Shown here piece by piece: positions 37,340 to 47,991 of a stretch of 64,000 bases of DNA; within the stretch, counting starts at the first letter, position 1, and the number at the start of each line of letters is the position of its first letter. The DNA comes from Rhyacichthys aspro. Lineage: Eukaryota > Chordata > Actinopteri > Gobiiformes > Rhyacichthyidae. A program made the position numbers and the translations under genes. The stretch covers positions 13,135,982-13,199,981 of the forward strand of contig CM072168.1 of NCBI GenBank assembly GCA_036850595.1, read 5' to 3'. The notes under the pieces are model-generated. The model ran no database searches, was not told the origin of the DNA, and worked only from the letters and a program-made list of their open reading frames with translations.

Positions 37340-38505
37340 GTAGGCTGCAGCATTTTAAACAAATGATTACTCTGATTCGCGCATTTGAGCCCATTGGTTT
37401 TTAACGCTTTGAGACTTCAAACGAGCGCACGCCATCTTTATTTAAAAATATTTACTTAGGCGACCATTTTCTGTCGTCTTTAGTTTACAGAGAATATTAC
37501 GCATTGTGTTAAGTGGCCGCTGTTGTCTCGGGCTTTGACTTCGTCGCGATGAGGAGACTGTGATTTTTATGAATGGACGAGACATTTCTTTCCTCCCTGT
37601 GTTTCCACACGGATCGAGTTTCACTTCATTGAGAAAAACAAGAGGGACGGGAGGCTGTGTGGGGGAAGGGCTGGAGGAGGGGGAGGAGAAAGGGCACCGT
37701 AGGGGGTGTCGGGACTTTTTTTTCTGTTTCTCCCCCGCGGCGGACCCTGCTCTGTTTGAAATGTTAAATGAAGTTTGGAGGAAATTTTCCAATGAGTCCA
37801 GCGGGCGACAAACAACATGAGAAGGAAACGAGCCCCAAGAAAACATAGTAACCCTGTAGCCTGTGTGTAAAAAGCACTTGACTGTATATGTACAGTTTTG
37901 CCTGTCCAGTAATGTGCTGTGCTCCACTTAAGTGACGCAGTTCCTTCTTTAGAAGCTAGAAAAGCCCTCTTTCTACTCTTACTGTGGTCGTGCGTACAGT
38001 GAGGTCTAATGGTATAAACTCGGCGCCTGTAATCATTGCCCAGCAGCTATCCTTTTTTCGTCATCCATTAACAGGAGATAGAGGGGTGAGTCACTGTTGC
38101 TCAAGGAGATGGAGCAGAGCACACAGTTAGTGCCTCTCTGTGTTAGTGTTGTGCTCTCTGCTCACTACTTGCACTTTCTCACAAACAAAGTTCAAATCAG
38201 TTTTTAGACTCACACTTTTATCTGGCAAGAAGGGGTTTTGTAGTTGTATCCAGCTCTCTGTCCCATCCACCAGCTATTTCAGTTGGAAGTAGTGCACACA
38301 GATGGTCAGTGAATGTGGGTTATATAACAGTGTTACGTGTTCTCTAATGACATTTATAATGTGGAGCCAAAGAGTTTTTTATTTGTCAAAACTAACTATG
38401 AAGCATTGTGTGTTCTCTATTCTTGTTTTGTTATTAACAAATGTTTGCATAGAAAAGACTTTTTGCTTTGCTGTGACACCTGATGTAGTCAACTGTGTTT
38501 TCCAG
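37340..38505 (+). other. etv5: etv5 first intron (5' UTR intron) with G-rich tract
   Basis: A likely 1.17-kb intron. It holds a G-rich stretch at 37644-37713 with repeated GGG to GGGGG runs, and a 161-codon open frame on the opposite strand (37442-37927). That frame mirrors the GC-rich composition and shows no known domain. Confidence 0.45.
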
Positions 38506-38591
38506 TGACCCAGAAAGTGGCCCAGGTGGCTCTGTCGCTTTAAAGCGAACCCCCTCCCCTTAAAATCGGAGCCCCAAGCCATTGAGTTATC

Positions 38592-41500
38592 ATGGATGGA
38601 TTCTATGACCAGCAAGTCCCTTTTATAATCCCACCCAATGTAAGTGGATACACACCAACCCTGCTCATCACATCTCTACACTTAGATCAGGACTACACCA
38701 GATTCTCCCAGACAGCATGCTTTGGTTAAATTGAGTTATTAAGTAAACTCGCATGGATCTACACTGTCTATTGGGCATGGAGTAATATCTTCTGTTTCGT
38801 TGGTGTTTTGGTCTGACATGTTATCATATTTTTGTGGGCAGCATAAGTCTCGTGTGGAGGAACCATCTCACAGCAGGCCACTAAACGAAAGAAAGAGGAA
38901 ATTTATCGACACCGAGCTTGCACAGGACACAGAAGGTATGATATTCGTCTCAACTGGAAATGCAATGTATGTCTTTTTTATTGTAGTGGACTCTAAATTA
39001 TACGTTATAAAATATTTTTCAGAACTTTTCCAAGACCTCAGTCAGCTGCAAGAGATCTGGATTGCTGAAGGTAATTTGTGCTTCACTATATCTTTTTTCT
39101 AATTTTTTTTTTTTTTATGGATTTCTTGTCAAATGCATTTAAAGTTATCTGTAGGCAGGAAAATTATGTTTTAGTCAGATTTCAGGATTAAAGATTAACT
39201 TGGTGGGAATGTGGAATATTCCTATTTTGTGGCAGCAACTGAAGCAAAAAGCACAAAGTCCTGTTTTTTATGTAAAAAGCTAGTAACAGCATGTTTCAGA
39301 GGAACAGGTGCAATATAAGATTGGATACAAATAATCTGAAATCCCGCTGTGTCTTTTTACAGCTCAGGTGCCTGATGATGAGCAGTTCGTCCCAGATTTC
39401 CAGTCTGATTGTGAGTATCTAATTGTTGCTCTTGATCATCTTTTTCCATGCCCCACACATATCAGTTTTTCCAGTAATTTATAGTATATGTCCAGTCTTA
39501 ATGTGCGACAGTGCTTTGGAAGAAACATGTTTCATTTTTTATACACCTTTTTATAATGTTTTAGGTAAATACTGGCTCCCTCTTTGTTTAGTTTATTGCA
39601 TATTTTTTGTCTTCAAAATTCAGTTTTGAGAGAGGCATGTTTCCCTCTCCTCCATTTTGAGTTTAATCAGCCGATTGGCATTGGGCACCACATGAGCCAA
39701 ACTCCTAATCTGATTTTACACTTTCCCGCACTCAGCCACTGCTGCTGGAGTGAGTTAGATTCCAGGGAATAGTGCAGCTTCAGAGCTGCCTGTTTTTTTC
39801 CTGTTCCTCAAACAGTTTATTCTCCATTACCAGCCTCCTCCCAATGAAAGCCCACAGATTGTTTTGGGCTACAGCTGAAGAATACATTTGGATTATGCTC
39901 ATTGGGGCATTTCATGGCCACTACCCTCTCCTCACACTTTCAAAGTATATTTTTATTTGGCGCGTAGGAGGTGGAGACAGGGTGTGGTGCTCCCTGTCTT
40001 TGTCGGGGCTCTTTTGGATTTTTGTTATGTGGCAGAGAGCATGGACTGATGAAAGGTTGTGGTGAATTCAGTCCACTGAGATGGTTAGTCCTTTCTGTTG
40101 AACTTTTGGGACGTGTGAAATGTAAAGTTATGAAACGCTGTTTTTTTCTTCACAAGCTTGATTTTCACAACGTTTAGATCTGTTTATTATAGCCGCAAAG
40201 TCTGTAGGACATCACATGAGAAAGTCACATCTGGTTGACTTGAATTTATTATTTAGTAAAACATTGTTGACAGAGTAGGTGATCTTGGGACAGCACACAG
40301 CTCAGTGTGGTGTCTTTATAATTCGTTTATTGTCTCAGACCAAGTATGAGAAAATGATATTGTCCAATATTGTGCATATTTGTCTTTCTCTCAGTATAAG
40401 AGAACCCATTAGGTTTCCAAGTGCACACAGGTCAGCTCACGTGCCCATTGTTAGACCTCTTTGGTCCATAAGCACCCTGGGTGATTTATTTGGCTTCTGT
40501 TCCTCTGTGCCAAGGGATCCAGTTTCTGGCTGCTATTATGTGGCGCCCCGGAAACTGCAGCTGATAGACAGAGCACTGCAGCGAGTGTCTAATGGTTACA
40601 GCATGGGAGAAAGAAAATCATTCACCACCATTAGATTACAGCCCCTCTGATTCATGGATATTGGTATTGGCTTGCCCTAATGGGAATCAGAGGAGCAGTT
40701 TGATAGCTTTTGTGTGTACAGTGCAGTTAGTATCATGCTACTTAACAGTGGTGGATAAATGTTGTTTTCAAAGCCCAGAGTCAACTGTCATTAATGCTCA
40801 AGACAAATAGCTGTTAAATGGCTCTACCAGTCGAGGGAATATAGACACTGACCATGCATCCATTTATCCATCAGTTTAAGATGTGGTTAAGATAACAATG
40901 CACTTCTGTTTTATGGCCTTAATTAGGTGATATCTGGAGTTTATCTAATGCACTCAGTTGTGTTGTTTCTCTGATTGTGTTACATTTTCCTCCATATAGT
41001 GATGTTTCATGGTCCCCCACCAGCCAAGATCAAACGAGAGCTGACGCCGTCCAAAGAGCTTTCTCCCTGTCGCCAGGACAGGAGTCCCATGCCCTACGGA
41101 GAGAAGTGCCTTTACAGCTACAGGTACATTACTTCTAATTAAAGCAAGCAGCTATATTTACCAATCACATCAGATTTAAGAAATGCTATATTTTATCTTA
41201 ACACGTCTGTTTTCCCACAGTGCCTGCGATCGGAAACCCACACCTGTGTTCAAGCCGTTAACTCCTCCCTCCACCCCAGTCTCTCCGTGTGGGCCAACAA
41301 GCACAGCAGGAACACACTCACTGGGTGAACAGACCCCTCCCTCACACCAACACGGAGCCAGTCCAACCCCAGGGCCACGGCCAGTCCACACACAGCAGTC
41401 TTTAACGTCAAGTGGTGGGCCTCCGAACCAGCAAGCACTTCACAGCCTGCCCTTTGCTGTTCCCTGTGCACCTATTAACCAGGATGCAAACAACTTCTCC

Positions 41501-44500
41501 CCTGAGCACAGGTCAGCATTTCCTTTAACATTAACTCTGCTGTGATATTGCATTGTTAAAGCTGGTGTTGACTACTCTCTGCGTCCCAAGTGAATGTAAT
41601 AATTGTATAAAATGTAAATGTGATGTATGTTTTAATTCTAGGTTTCAAAGGCAGATGTCAGAGCCATGTCTACCCTTTCCGCAGTCAGAGAATCAAGGAC
41701 GGCCACAGTTCTTGCCACAGACCCCCAGCAGCAGCAGCAATGCTCTGCCCCGTGAAGCCCGGCCACCGTACCATCGGCAGATGTCAGAGCCTCTGGGGGC
41801 TGTGCCGCCACAAGGTTTTAAGCAAGAATTTCTCGACCCACGATATGCTGAGCAAGGTGTCCCCACCATGGGCCCCTCAGGCTCGACTGCTGGTCCACCT
41901 CATCAGACTCCCTTTCACCCTATGACCATCAAACAGGAGCCCCGGGACTTTTGCTTTGATTCTGGTGAGTAGCAAAATGGCACCAGAGAACCTAGCAAGA
42001 AAAATATCCACGCTGTTTATTCTGGTGAATGACACATGACTTTTGCCACGCAATAGACGTGCAAGCACTCACACATAATCTGCTTCGTTCCTCCAAAGCC
42101 ACGTCAGAAAAGGAAAAGTGGGTCTTTTAGCTCAGCCTAAGCCTTCACAGGCACAAAGTAAATAGGTTACCCAGCCAGGTGCAGAGAACCTTTTCACTGA
42201 GCCTACCTGGAATAGATCTAGGCCACTGTCCTCGGAAGACAAGGTGACCTAAACCACTCTGTGGAGTGCAAGAGCCTAGCATTTCCCCAAAACCAGTCAG
42301 CTATAGCAGGAGTGATATTTGTTTGTGACATGTAATAAAAATGTGTGTTTTGTTTAAACCGAACACCCACATACCCAGCTGCTGTTTGCCAAGCTACATT
42401 AACAGCCTCTAGCAACACTCTTTTTTTAAATCTTTGCTATTTCACTGAGTTTCAAACACACTCAGTGGTTGCCTGACTGGTAGTGATGTAATGACAAATC
42501 CTCTTAGCTTCTTATGGCCTTTAAATACCCACGTCACAGATTTCTAGCATTGCTTAGATTGCTGGGAGATGCATGTTTAGCGTACAACCACAAAAAGTAT
42601 TGTCATTGTAGGGTTTTATTAAATACTAATAGTGGTGTCAAAAGTGTTGTCTTTTGGTTCACAATGACATCCTGCAGACTCTTCTAACGTGAGGACAAAA
42701 CAGAACAGCTTCTTGGAGACAGTCCTTGATTGATCTCTGGTTGTCTTATCCTTTGATAGGAAACATAAGGGTTCAAGACAGACTTTGACCTTTCAGGATG
42801 AGGGCTGGCATAACTCAATTGTCATTGAGATTTAATACAGTGACCATGGTGCTAATCCTATTTAAGGGCTCGGTGGACATGCAAGGGATGTTGTGTGCTG
42901 TTCTTTGTACTTTGGACTGGGTATTAGACCACTCATAGGTGTGTGCAGAGGGAGGGAGTAAAGCAGAACTGCAGATGAACATAGCTTGTTGTTTTCTGCA
43001 TTTGATTATGACAGTATAAATGGGTCTAAAATCTGTGTTCTTTGTTTACAGAAGTGCCTAACTGTCAATCATCATTTGGGAGAGCAGGAAGCTTCTACCA
43101 AAATAGTCAAGAAAGTAAGTTACATAGCACTTTTAGCAAATATTTCAAGAATAATTTATTTGAAACTGAGTTTGTTATTTGCGCGGTAGTGATTGCTCAA
43201 ACAATATAGTCAGCAGCACACATAAATCTCAAGAAGCAGAGAATCTCCCAGTGCTGATTTTATCCACACAGTCAATTTCTTATATATGCTGGCAGCTGCT
43301 CAGTACAATACAAACTCGCAACCCTTGGAAGTTGCTCAACTATAATGCTTTGATGCAGTTTGACTCACAGGGATAAATGTGGCCACTGGCCTCCTCACTG
43401 TGATATACAGTAAGTCTGATTAACAATGCCTGTCTTTATTCTTGAATTTCAGGCTTCTCCTTTGACAGAGATTCTCAGCTCTATTTTGATGATACTTGCG
43501 TGGTCCCTGAAAGACTAGAAGGTAAGACTGGTGATACATAACACAGTAGACGATTCCTCCCATAAAGCAAGTGCACTTAACTGTTGCCATTTGGCATGCA
43601 TGTACCATCATACTGTGACTGTAATGTAGCACTGTACTGATCTGCACTATTATTTTCAGTCCTTCTATTATTATATCTCCTAATTTCTCTCTAACTTTAT
43701 CCACAGGGAAAATAAAACAAGAACCTTCAGTGTACCGTGATGGACCACCATACCAGCGCCGTGGCTCCCTTCAACTCTGGCAGTTCCTGGTCACTTTATT
43801 GGATGATCCGGCCAATGGACATTTCATTGCCTGGACTGGTCGTGGCATGGAGTTCAAGCTTATTGAACCAGAGGAGGTAAGTCCCCTCTTTATTCTCTAT
43901 TTTTATGCAAATTAACACTTTCTAATGTTACGTTGCTTTTACAACACATGAACGCCTTAGTAACTTCTTATATATTTTGTCTTGCCATATCTCAGGTGGC
44001 TCGTCGCTGGGGCATACAGAAAAATAGACCAGCAATGAATTATGACAAACTGAGTCGCTCTCTGCGATACTACTATGAGAAGGGCATTATGCAGAAGGTA
44101 AAGGCACGTTGACTCTTTTCTCTTCTCTCAAGATATGGTAGCATTAATTAAATGCAACCTAGATGTATTTATTGTACATATTCTATACAATTGTATAACT
44201 TTATACTTTTCCATGCTCATTTTTACAGTTGTCAATTGCAAAGGGTATAAATGAAATATTTTGTCTGACTTTTCAACTGTTTTGCAGGTGGCTGGTGAGA
44301 GGTATGTCTACAAGTTTGTGTGTGACCCCGAGGCCCTGTTCTCCATGGCTTTCCCCGACAACCAAAGGCCCAACTTGAAGGCTGACCCAGATAGCCTCCC
44401 TGGACTGGACGATGACACAGTGCCCCTCACGCACTACGACGAAACCGCTCCATATCTGCTGGATGGAGGCGAGCAGTGTGTGGCTGGCTTACCCTTCCCA

Positions 44501-44518
44501 GATGGTTACGGCTACTAA
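38592..44518 (+). CDS. etv5: ETS translocation variant 5 (PEA3-family ETS factor), complete
   Basis: A nuclear transcription factor that binds GGAA sites downstream of FGF/MAPK signalling. Coding exons: 38592-38639, 38842-38935, 39023-39070, 39363-39410, 41000-41123, 41221-41511, 41642-41964, 43052-43114, 43453-43521, 43707-43876, 43996-44097, 44288-44518. All phases fit, giving 536 aa (human ETV5 is 510). The start is the MDGFYDQQVP shared by PEA3 proteins. The acidic N-terminal activation region (about 49-79) includes EELFQDLSQLQ, and EQFVPDF at 70-76 is the COP1 degron-type motif. SUMO consensus sites are IKRE (K91), FKQE (K278), IKQE (K315) and IKQE (K373). Repeated RQMSEP motifs are near 222 and 263. 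The ETS domain is about 391-473, with recognition helix NRPAMNYDKLSRSLRYYY. Details such as VPDDEQFVPDFQSD and EVPNCQSS point to ETV5 rather than ETV1 or ETV4. Whether it is etv5a or etv5b cannot be told. Confidence 0.95.
39411..40999 (+). other. etv5: etv5 intron, nothing specific seen
   Basis: A 1.6-kb GT-AG intron between the FVPDFQSD exon and the IKRE exon. Open frames at 39772-40065 and 40279-40650 lack support. No repeat was recognised. Confidence 0.6.
41965..43051 (+). other. etv5: etv5 intron, nothing specific seen
   Basis: A 1.1-kb GT-AG intron between the IKQEPRD exon and the small EVPNCQSS exon. No repeats or RNA genes were recognised. Confidence 0.6.
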
Positions 44519-45869
44519 TACATTGTGCTTCTGATGCATAACACACATGTACATGCAGACACATGAGGTCTCTTGATGGCTTTGAAGCTTGAACTACAGA
44601 GTGACATAACAAATGATTTGTGCTCTGCTCGTTCCTGTTTCACTCTCCTCCCTGGACACCAACATGCCAACTAAGAATGAACAAGGGAACAATCGACAAA
44701 AGCTTTTTGATAAATCCATCTTGTGAAGGAGGAAGGAGAGACCATCATGCAAACGGTTCTGCCTACCTTACACAATTTCTAAAGTAAGGCATGGAGCTGC
44801 TGTTGCCAAGGAGACCAAAAAAGCAAGGCCCAAGGCCTCCTACTTTAAAAGAACTGTCAGATTCCCTTTGTATAAGAATGCAGGAGTTGTTACATTTCGT
44901 GACAATCTGCTTTATTAAAAACAATCAAATTACCGTCAAAGTAAAATATTTGGAATAAACTTTGCAGCGCTATTCTATAGTTGCCTTTTGGTCCCTCAAT
45001 TTCATGTCATTGCATCTGGAGTACAAAATCTGTTAAAGGGCTTTAATTTGCATAAACGGATTGTTAGAACTCCATAACATATATAGACCCCACAGACCAC
45101 TTTGTTTTCTGTAGATATTGCTTTAAAATATGCCATGTCTGTTTTGTTGTGTTTAATGACCCAGAGCTCAGGATTCTGGGATGTTGCTGTATTTCAGGCT
45201 TGTTGGTTGGGCTGCTCTTGTGTAAATGCTCTCTGCTTTCTAACTGTTCTGCCCATGGAAAAGATTGTAACTGCTTCCTTTTAGAGAATCAATGATGAAG
45301 TGTATCCAACAGTCTACTGTACACTCCTCATGTCTATCCATCACTGGTGGGTCCTTTCATGCTCAATATTAGAAATAATTAGCACTCCACCTTCATTTCA
45401 AAAGGGATACAAACACAAGTGGTTTCTGACCCTTCAGCATTATCATGTATTATAAACAATTGCTCCTTTTTGTATTTTTAGGTGGGGGCTTGATGTTTTT
45501 TCCCCATGACATTGTACATGTTCCTTGAATGCACCAGTGTATGGCAGGAGCTTCACAACCTTGCATGCAAAAAAGAAATGGGTGACAGTTTGCCACAATT
45601 GTATGGACATTTACTGCTCAAGTTGTCAAGAAGAAGCCATTGCTTCTCTTTGCATGCCATCAAGACTGTGTCCACTGACATATTGCTTCACTGTTTTTGG
45701 ACAAAGAGTTTTGTGATATTTCTGCAATCTTTTGTGTTCATTGGATGTTTCTGAATTGGGGCAAGTACAAACCTATATAAAGTATATATTTTTGCTAAAA
45801 TGCTGCAATTGTTTTCATTTTAATGTATAAGCTGTATAGTTCTGGCTCTAATAGACATGTACCTTTTAA

Positions 45870-45875
45870 AATAAA
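45870..45875 (+). promoter_or_regulatory. etv5: Candidate proximal poly(A) signal of etv5
   Basis: AATAAA about 1.35 kb after the stop codon, followed by TATCTTGTGCT. Confidence 0.5.
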
Positions 45876-46122
45876 GTATCTTGTGCTACTTTACCTTATA
45901 CTACTACTGCAGACTGTTTCTTAAAGATGTGTGTATTGGGTTGGACAGTTGATTTTATAATCTGGGCTGTAAATGCCAAAGTTCCAGCAAAGGCCACAGT
46001 AACAGCACGCATTATATCATAAGATCCTTCACAAGCACCAGACTAGTCTGCAGTTGTACAGGCTTCATTCCCCTTCTTCACAATGTGTTTCTTACACTGT
46101 TGATGATATATGTACTGGGTAC

Positions 46123-46128
46123 AATAAA
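46123..46128 (+). promoter_or_regulatory. etv5: Candidate distal poly(A) signal of etv5
   Basis: AATAAA followed within 40 bp by a GT/T-rich element (TCTTTGTGTGTTTCTTC), which is a strong cleavage context. It is better placed than the proximal hexamer. Use is inferred. Confidence 0.55.
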
Positions 46129-46951
46129 CGCTCCTCTACGCTTCACTGCCTGTCATCTTTGTGTGTTTCTTCATTTTTCCCCTCCCCTCTCTGCATGCAG
46201 TCAGCCAGCTAATAGGCTGCTATGGTACTTGACCTGGGTCATTCCTTGAGTCGCATGCTTTTCCTGGTTCTTAGAAATACATTTCTGGGTGAATAATTAC
46301 TGCACTCACAAAAATGTGTTGGAGACATGTCAGCGCTGTCGATTTGCAATAAAACAAACCCAAAAACACACAGTAACCTGAATGTTATCAATTCATTCAT
46401 AACAATTTCTGGAACGTACATTGTTTCTTGATTTGAAAGATGCCACTATAGTGTTTTTTTCTAACTGGATAAAATTTAATTTTACCTTATTGCACCTTCT
46501 TACGTTGGCATTGTATGTACCTTTTTATCCTTGAAACCAACTGTCCTTGATATATTTGCCTTATATAATGGCTGTGAAGCAAATACAGCTTTAGAAGTAA
46601 GCCATCGGGTCATCATTGAAACAGTCCATCTGCTGTGTGTCCATGTGCAAGAGTCTAGGATAATGGATAAACATAGACTGCATGATAATTTAGAGTTTCA
46701 TCCACAAGGCAGGACCCTTAACATTACAGTAAATCAATATATACACAATTATAGAGTGCTTGAGCAAAGGGAAAAGAGAGAAACGCAAAATGGTCCATCA
46801 ACATACACTGCTGGTTCAAAGTCAATTATTAATTCACATAAGCTACAGACGTGGCAGCTCACACAGAACCTAAGTCTCACTGCTAGTCCACACCAAAGTC
46901 CTCTGGTTCACAAGAGTAAAGTAGTCAGTTTTTTTAAAGTTTGACTTTTTT

Positions 46952-46981
46952 GGGGGGTGGGGGGAGGGGGTGGGGGCTGGG
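46952..46981 (+). other. G-quadruplex motif
   Basis: Five G-runs of 6, 6, 5, 5 and 3 are separated by loops of T, A, T and CT. This is an almost ideal intramolecular G4 pattern on the + strand, about 0.8 kb past the distal etv5 poly(A) signal. Confidence 0.85.
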
Positions 46982-47140
46982 CATACACTGAATTTCCAAA
47001 ATCCATGTTAGGCCGAATACCTTAGTCCAAAACTGTTAGTAGCTTTCACACACAAAGAGGAGCCATGGCACGCATTCTAGTCCAGCAAGAGTGTAGGAAA
47101 ATAATTATCCATTGGTGCAAGAATTGGCTGCAAATCACGA

Positions 47141-47154
47141 CTGCCCTCTTGTGG
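47141..47154 (-). promoter_or_regulatory. CTCF-like motif between etv5 and rbm44
   Basis: Read on the - strand, CCACAAGAGGGCAG fits the CTCF core CCASYAGRKGGCRS at 13 of 14 positions. Its place between a signalling-controlled gene and a probable germline gene suits an insulator, but binding is not shown. Confidence 0.4.
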
Positions 47155-47844
47155 ATAAGTCCCATTCCTACAACAAAATGGTAATTAGCTCCATAAACTG
47201 GCCAAACCTTTACAAATAACACTAGAAATGTTGACGTGTATGAGTTGTGTGTTAATTTAGTCAAAAGACACTTCTTTAATTTATGTAGAAAATGTAGTAA
47301 CAGTAATAGTAAAAATACGTTTTGTGGTGGGCCTATATCATAACACATTGTTTGTTATTTAAAAATAATGTAGCTAGCTAACTAGTAAGTTGGCTAACTG
47401 TCTGCTAAGCGATGGGCCTACCATTGCCTACTCACTACAGCCCTACCGCCAATAGCGACTGATGTAAGTGTGTTAGTGTCTTACTTTTTATATTTACTTT
47501 CAACATCACAAAAAAACTTGCCTGTTTACATTTGGAAAATCAATTTGGCAAACATTTGTCTCCTTTCCTTTCTTGTTATAGCAGTATATTAGTGAATTAG
47601 GACAGATTTACTAGCTTTAGCATTAGCTGTAGAACAAACGTCAATTTCTCCAGAGTTAAGTTGATTGTAAAATATATCTCCAAAATTTGCTTTTTCTGGT
47701 AAAAGTGACTGTTTACCAATTTGGACAACAAATGTGACTATACAACTGTATTAAGTTTGCCAATACTATCCCATTCAGTTGTGAATCTTATTTTTACAAT
47801 AATACTAGTAGTAATAGTTCAAATACAGCAGGAGCAGCACATTA

Positions 47845-47881
47845 CCAATCAGGTAGCGTCCATGCTTTCTAATCTAATTGG
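47845..47881 (+). promoter_or_regulatory. rbm44: Paired CCAAT boxes upstream of rbm44
   Basis: CCAATCAG starts at 47845 and ATTGG is at 47877-47881, about 145 and 115 bp before the proposed rbm44 ATG. This is a typical NF-Y spacing for a TATA-less promoter. The transcription start is not defined. Confidence 0.4.
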
Positions 47882-47991
47882 TTCGTTGTGGCATCACTTT
47901 TTAGGCTTACGCCCATTTGTAAAATCTTTGCAGCCTTAGTGCAAATTGCGTTTTACTTTGTTATAAATAGATGTTTGACATGTTTAGCTCA

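Larger units (their letters stand above)
44519..46128 (+). other. etv5: etv5 3' untranslated region
   Basis: About 1.6 kb follows the stop and contains two canonical AATAAA signals near its end. The length is typical of PEA3-family transcripts. Small open frames in it (45102-45284 and 45506-45754) are not supported as genes. Confidence 0.6.
46129..47840. other. Intergenic region etv5 to rbm44
   Basis: About 1.7 kb holds a G-quadruplex motif (46952-46981) and a CTCF-like motif on the - strand (47141-47154). A 137-codon frame at 46531-46944 has no ATG at its start (it begins TTG) and no known domain, so it is not called. Confidence 0.55.

Noticed and set aside
37442..37927. 161-codon open frame on the - strand
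   Set aside because: Lies in the GC-rich 5' UTR intron of etv5. It is low complexity (Pro/Ser-rich from the G-rich tract) with no domain or splice support.
46531..46944. 137-codon open frame between etv5 and rbm44
   Set aside because: Starts with TTG, not ATG, and has no recognised motif. AT-rich chance frame.
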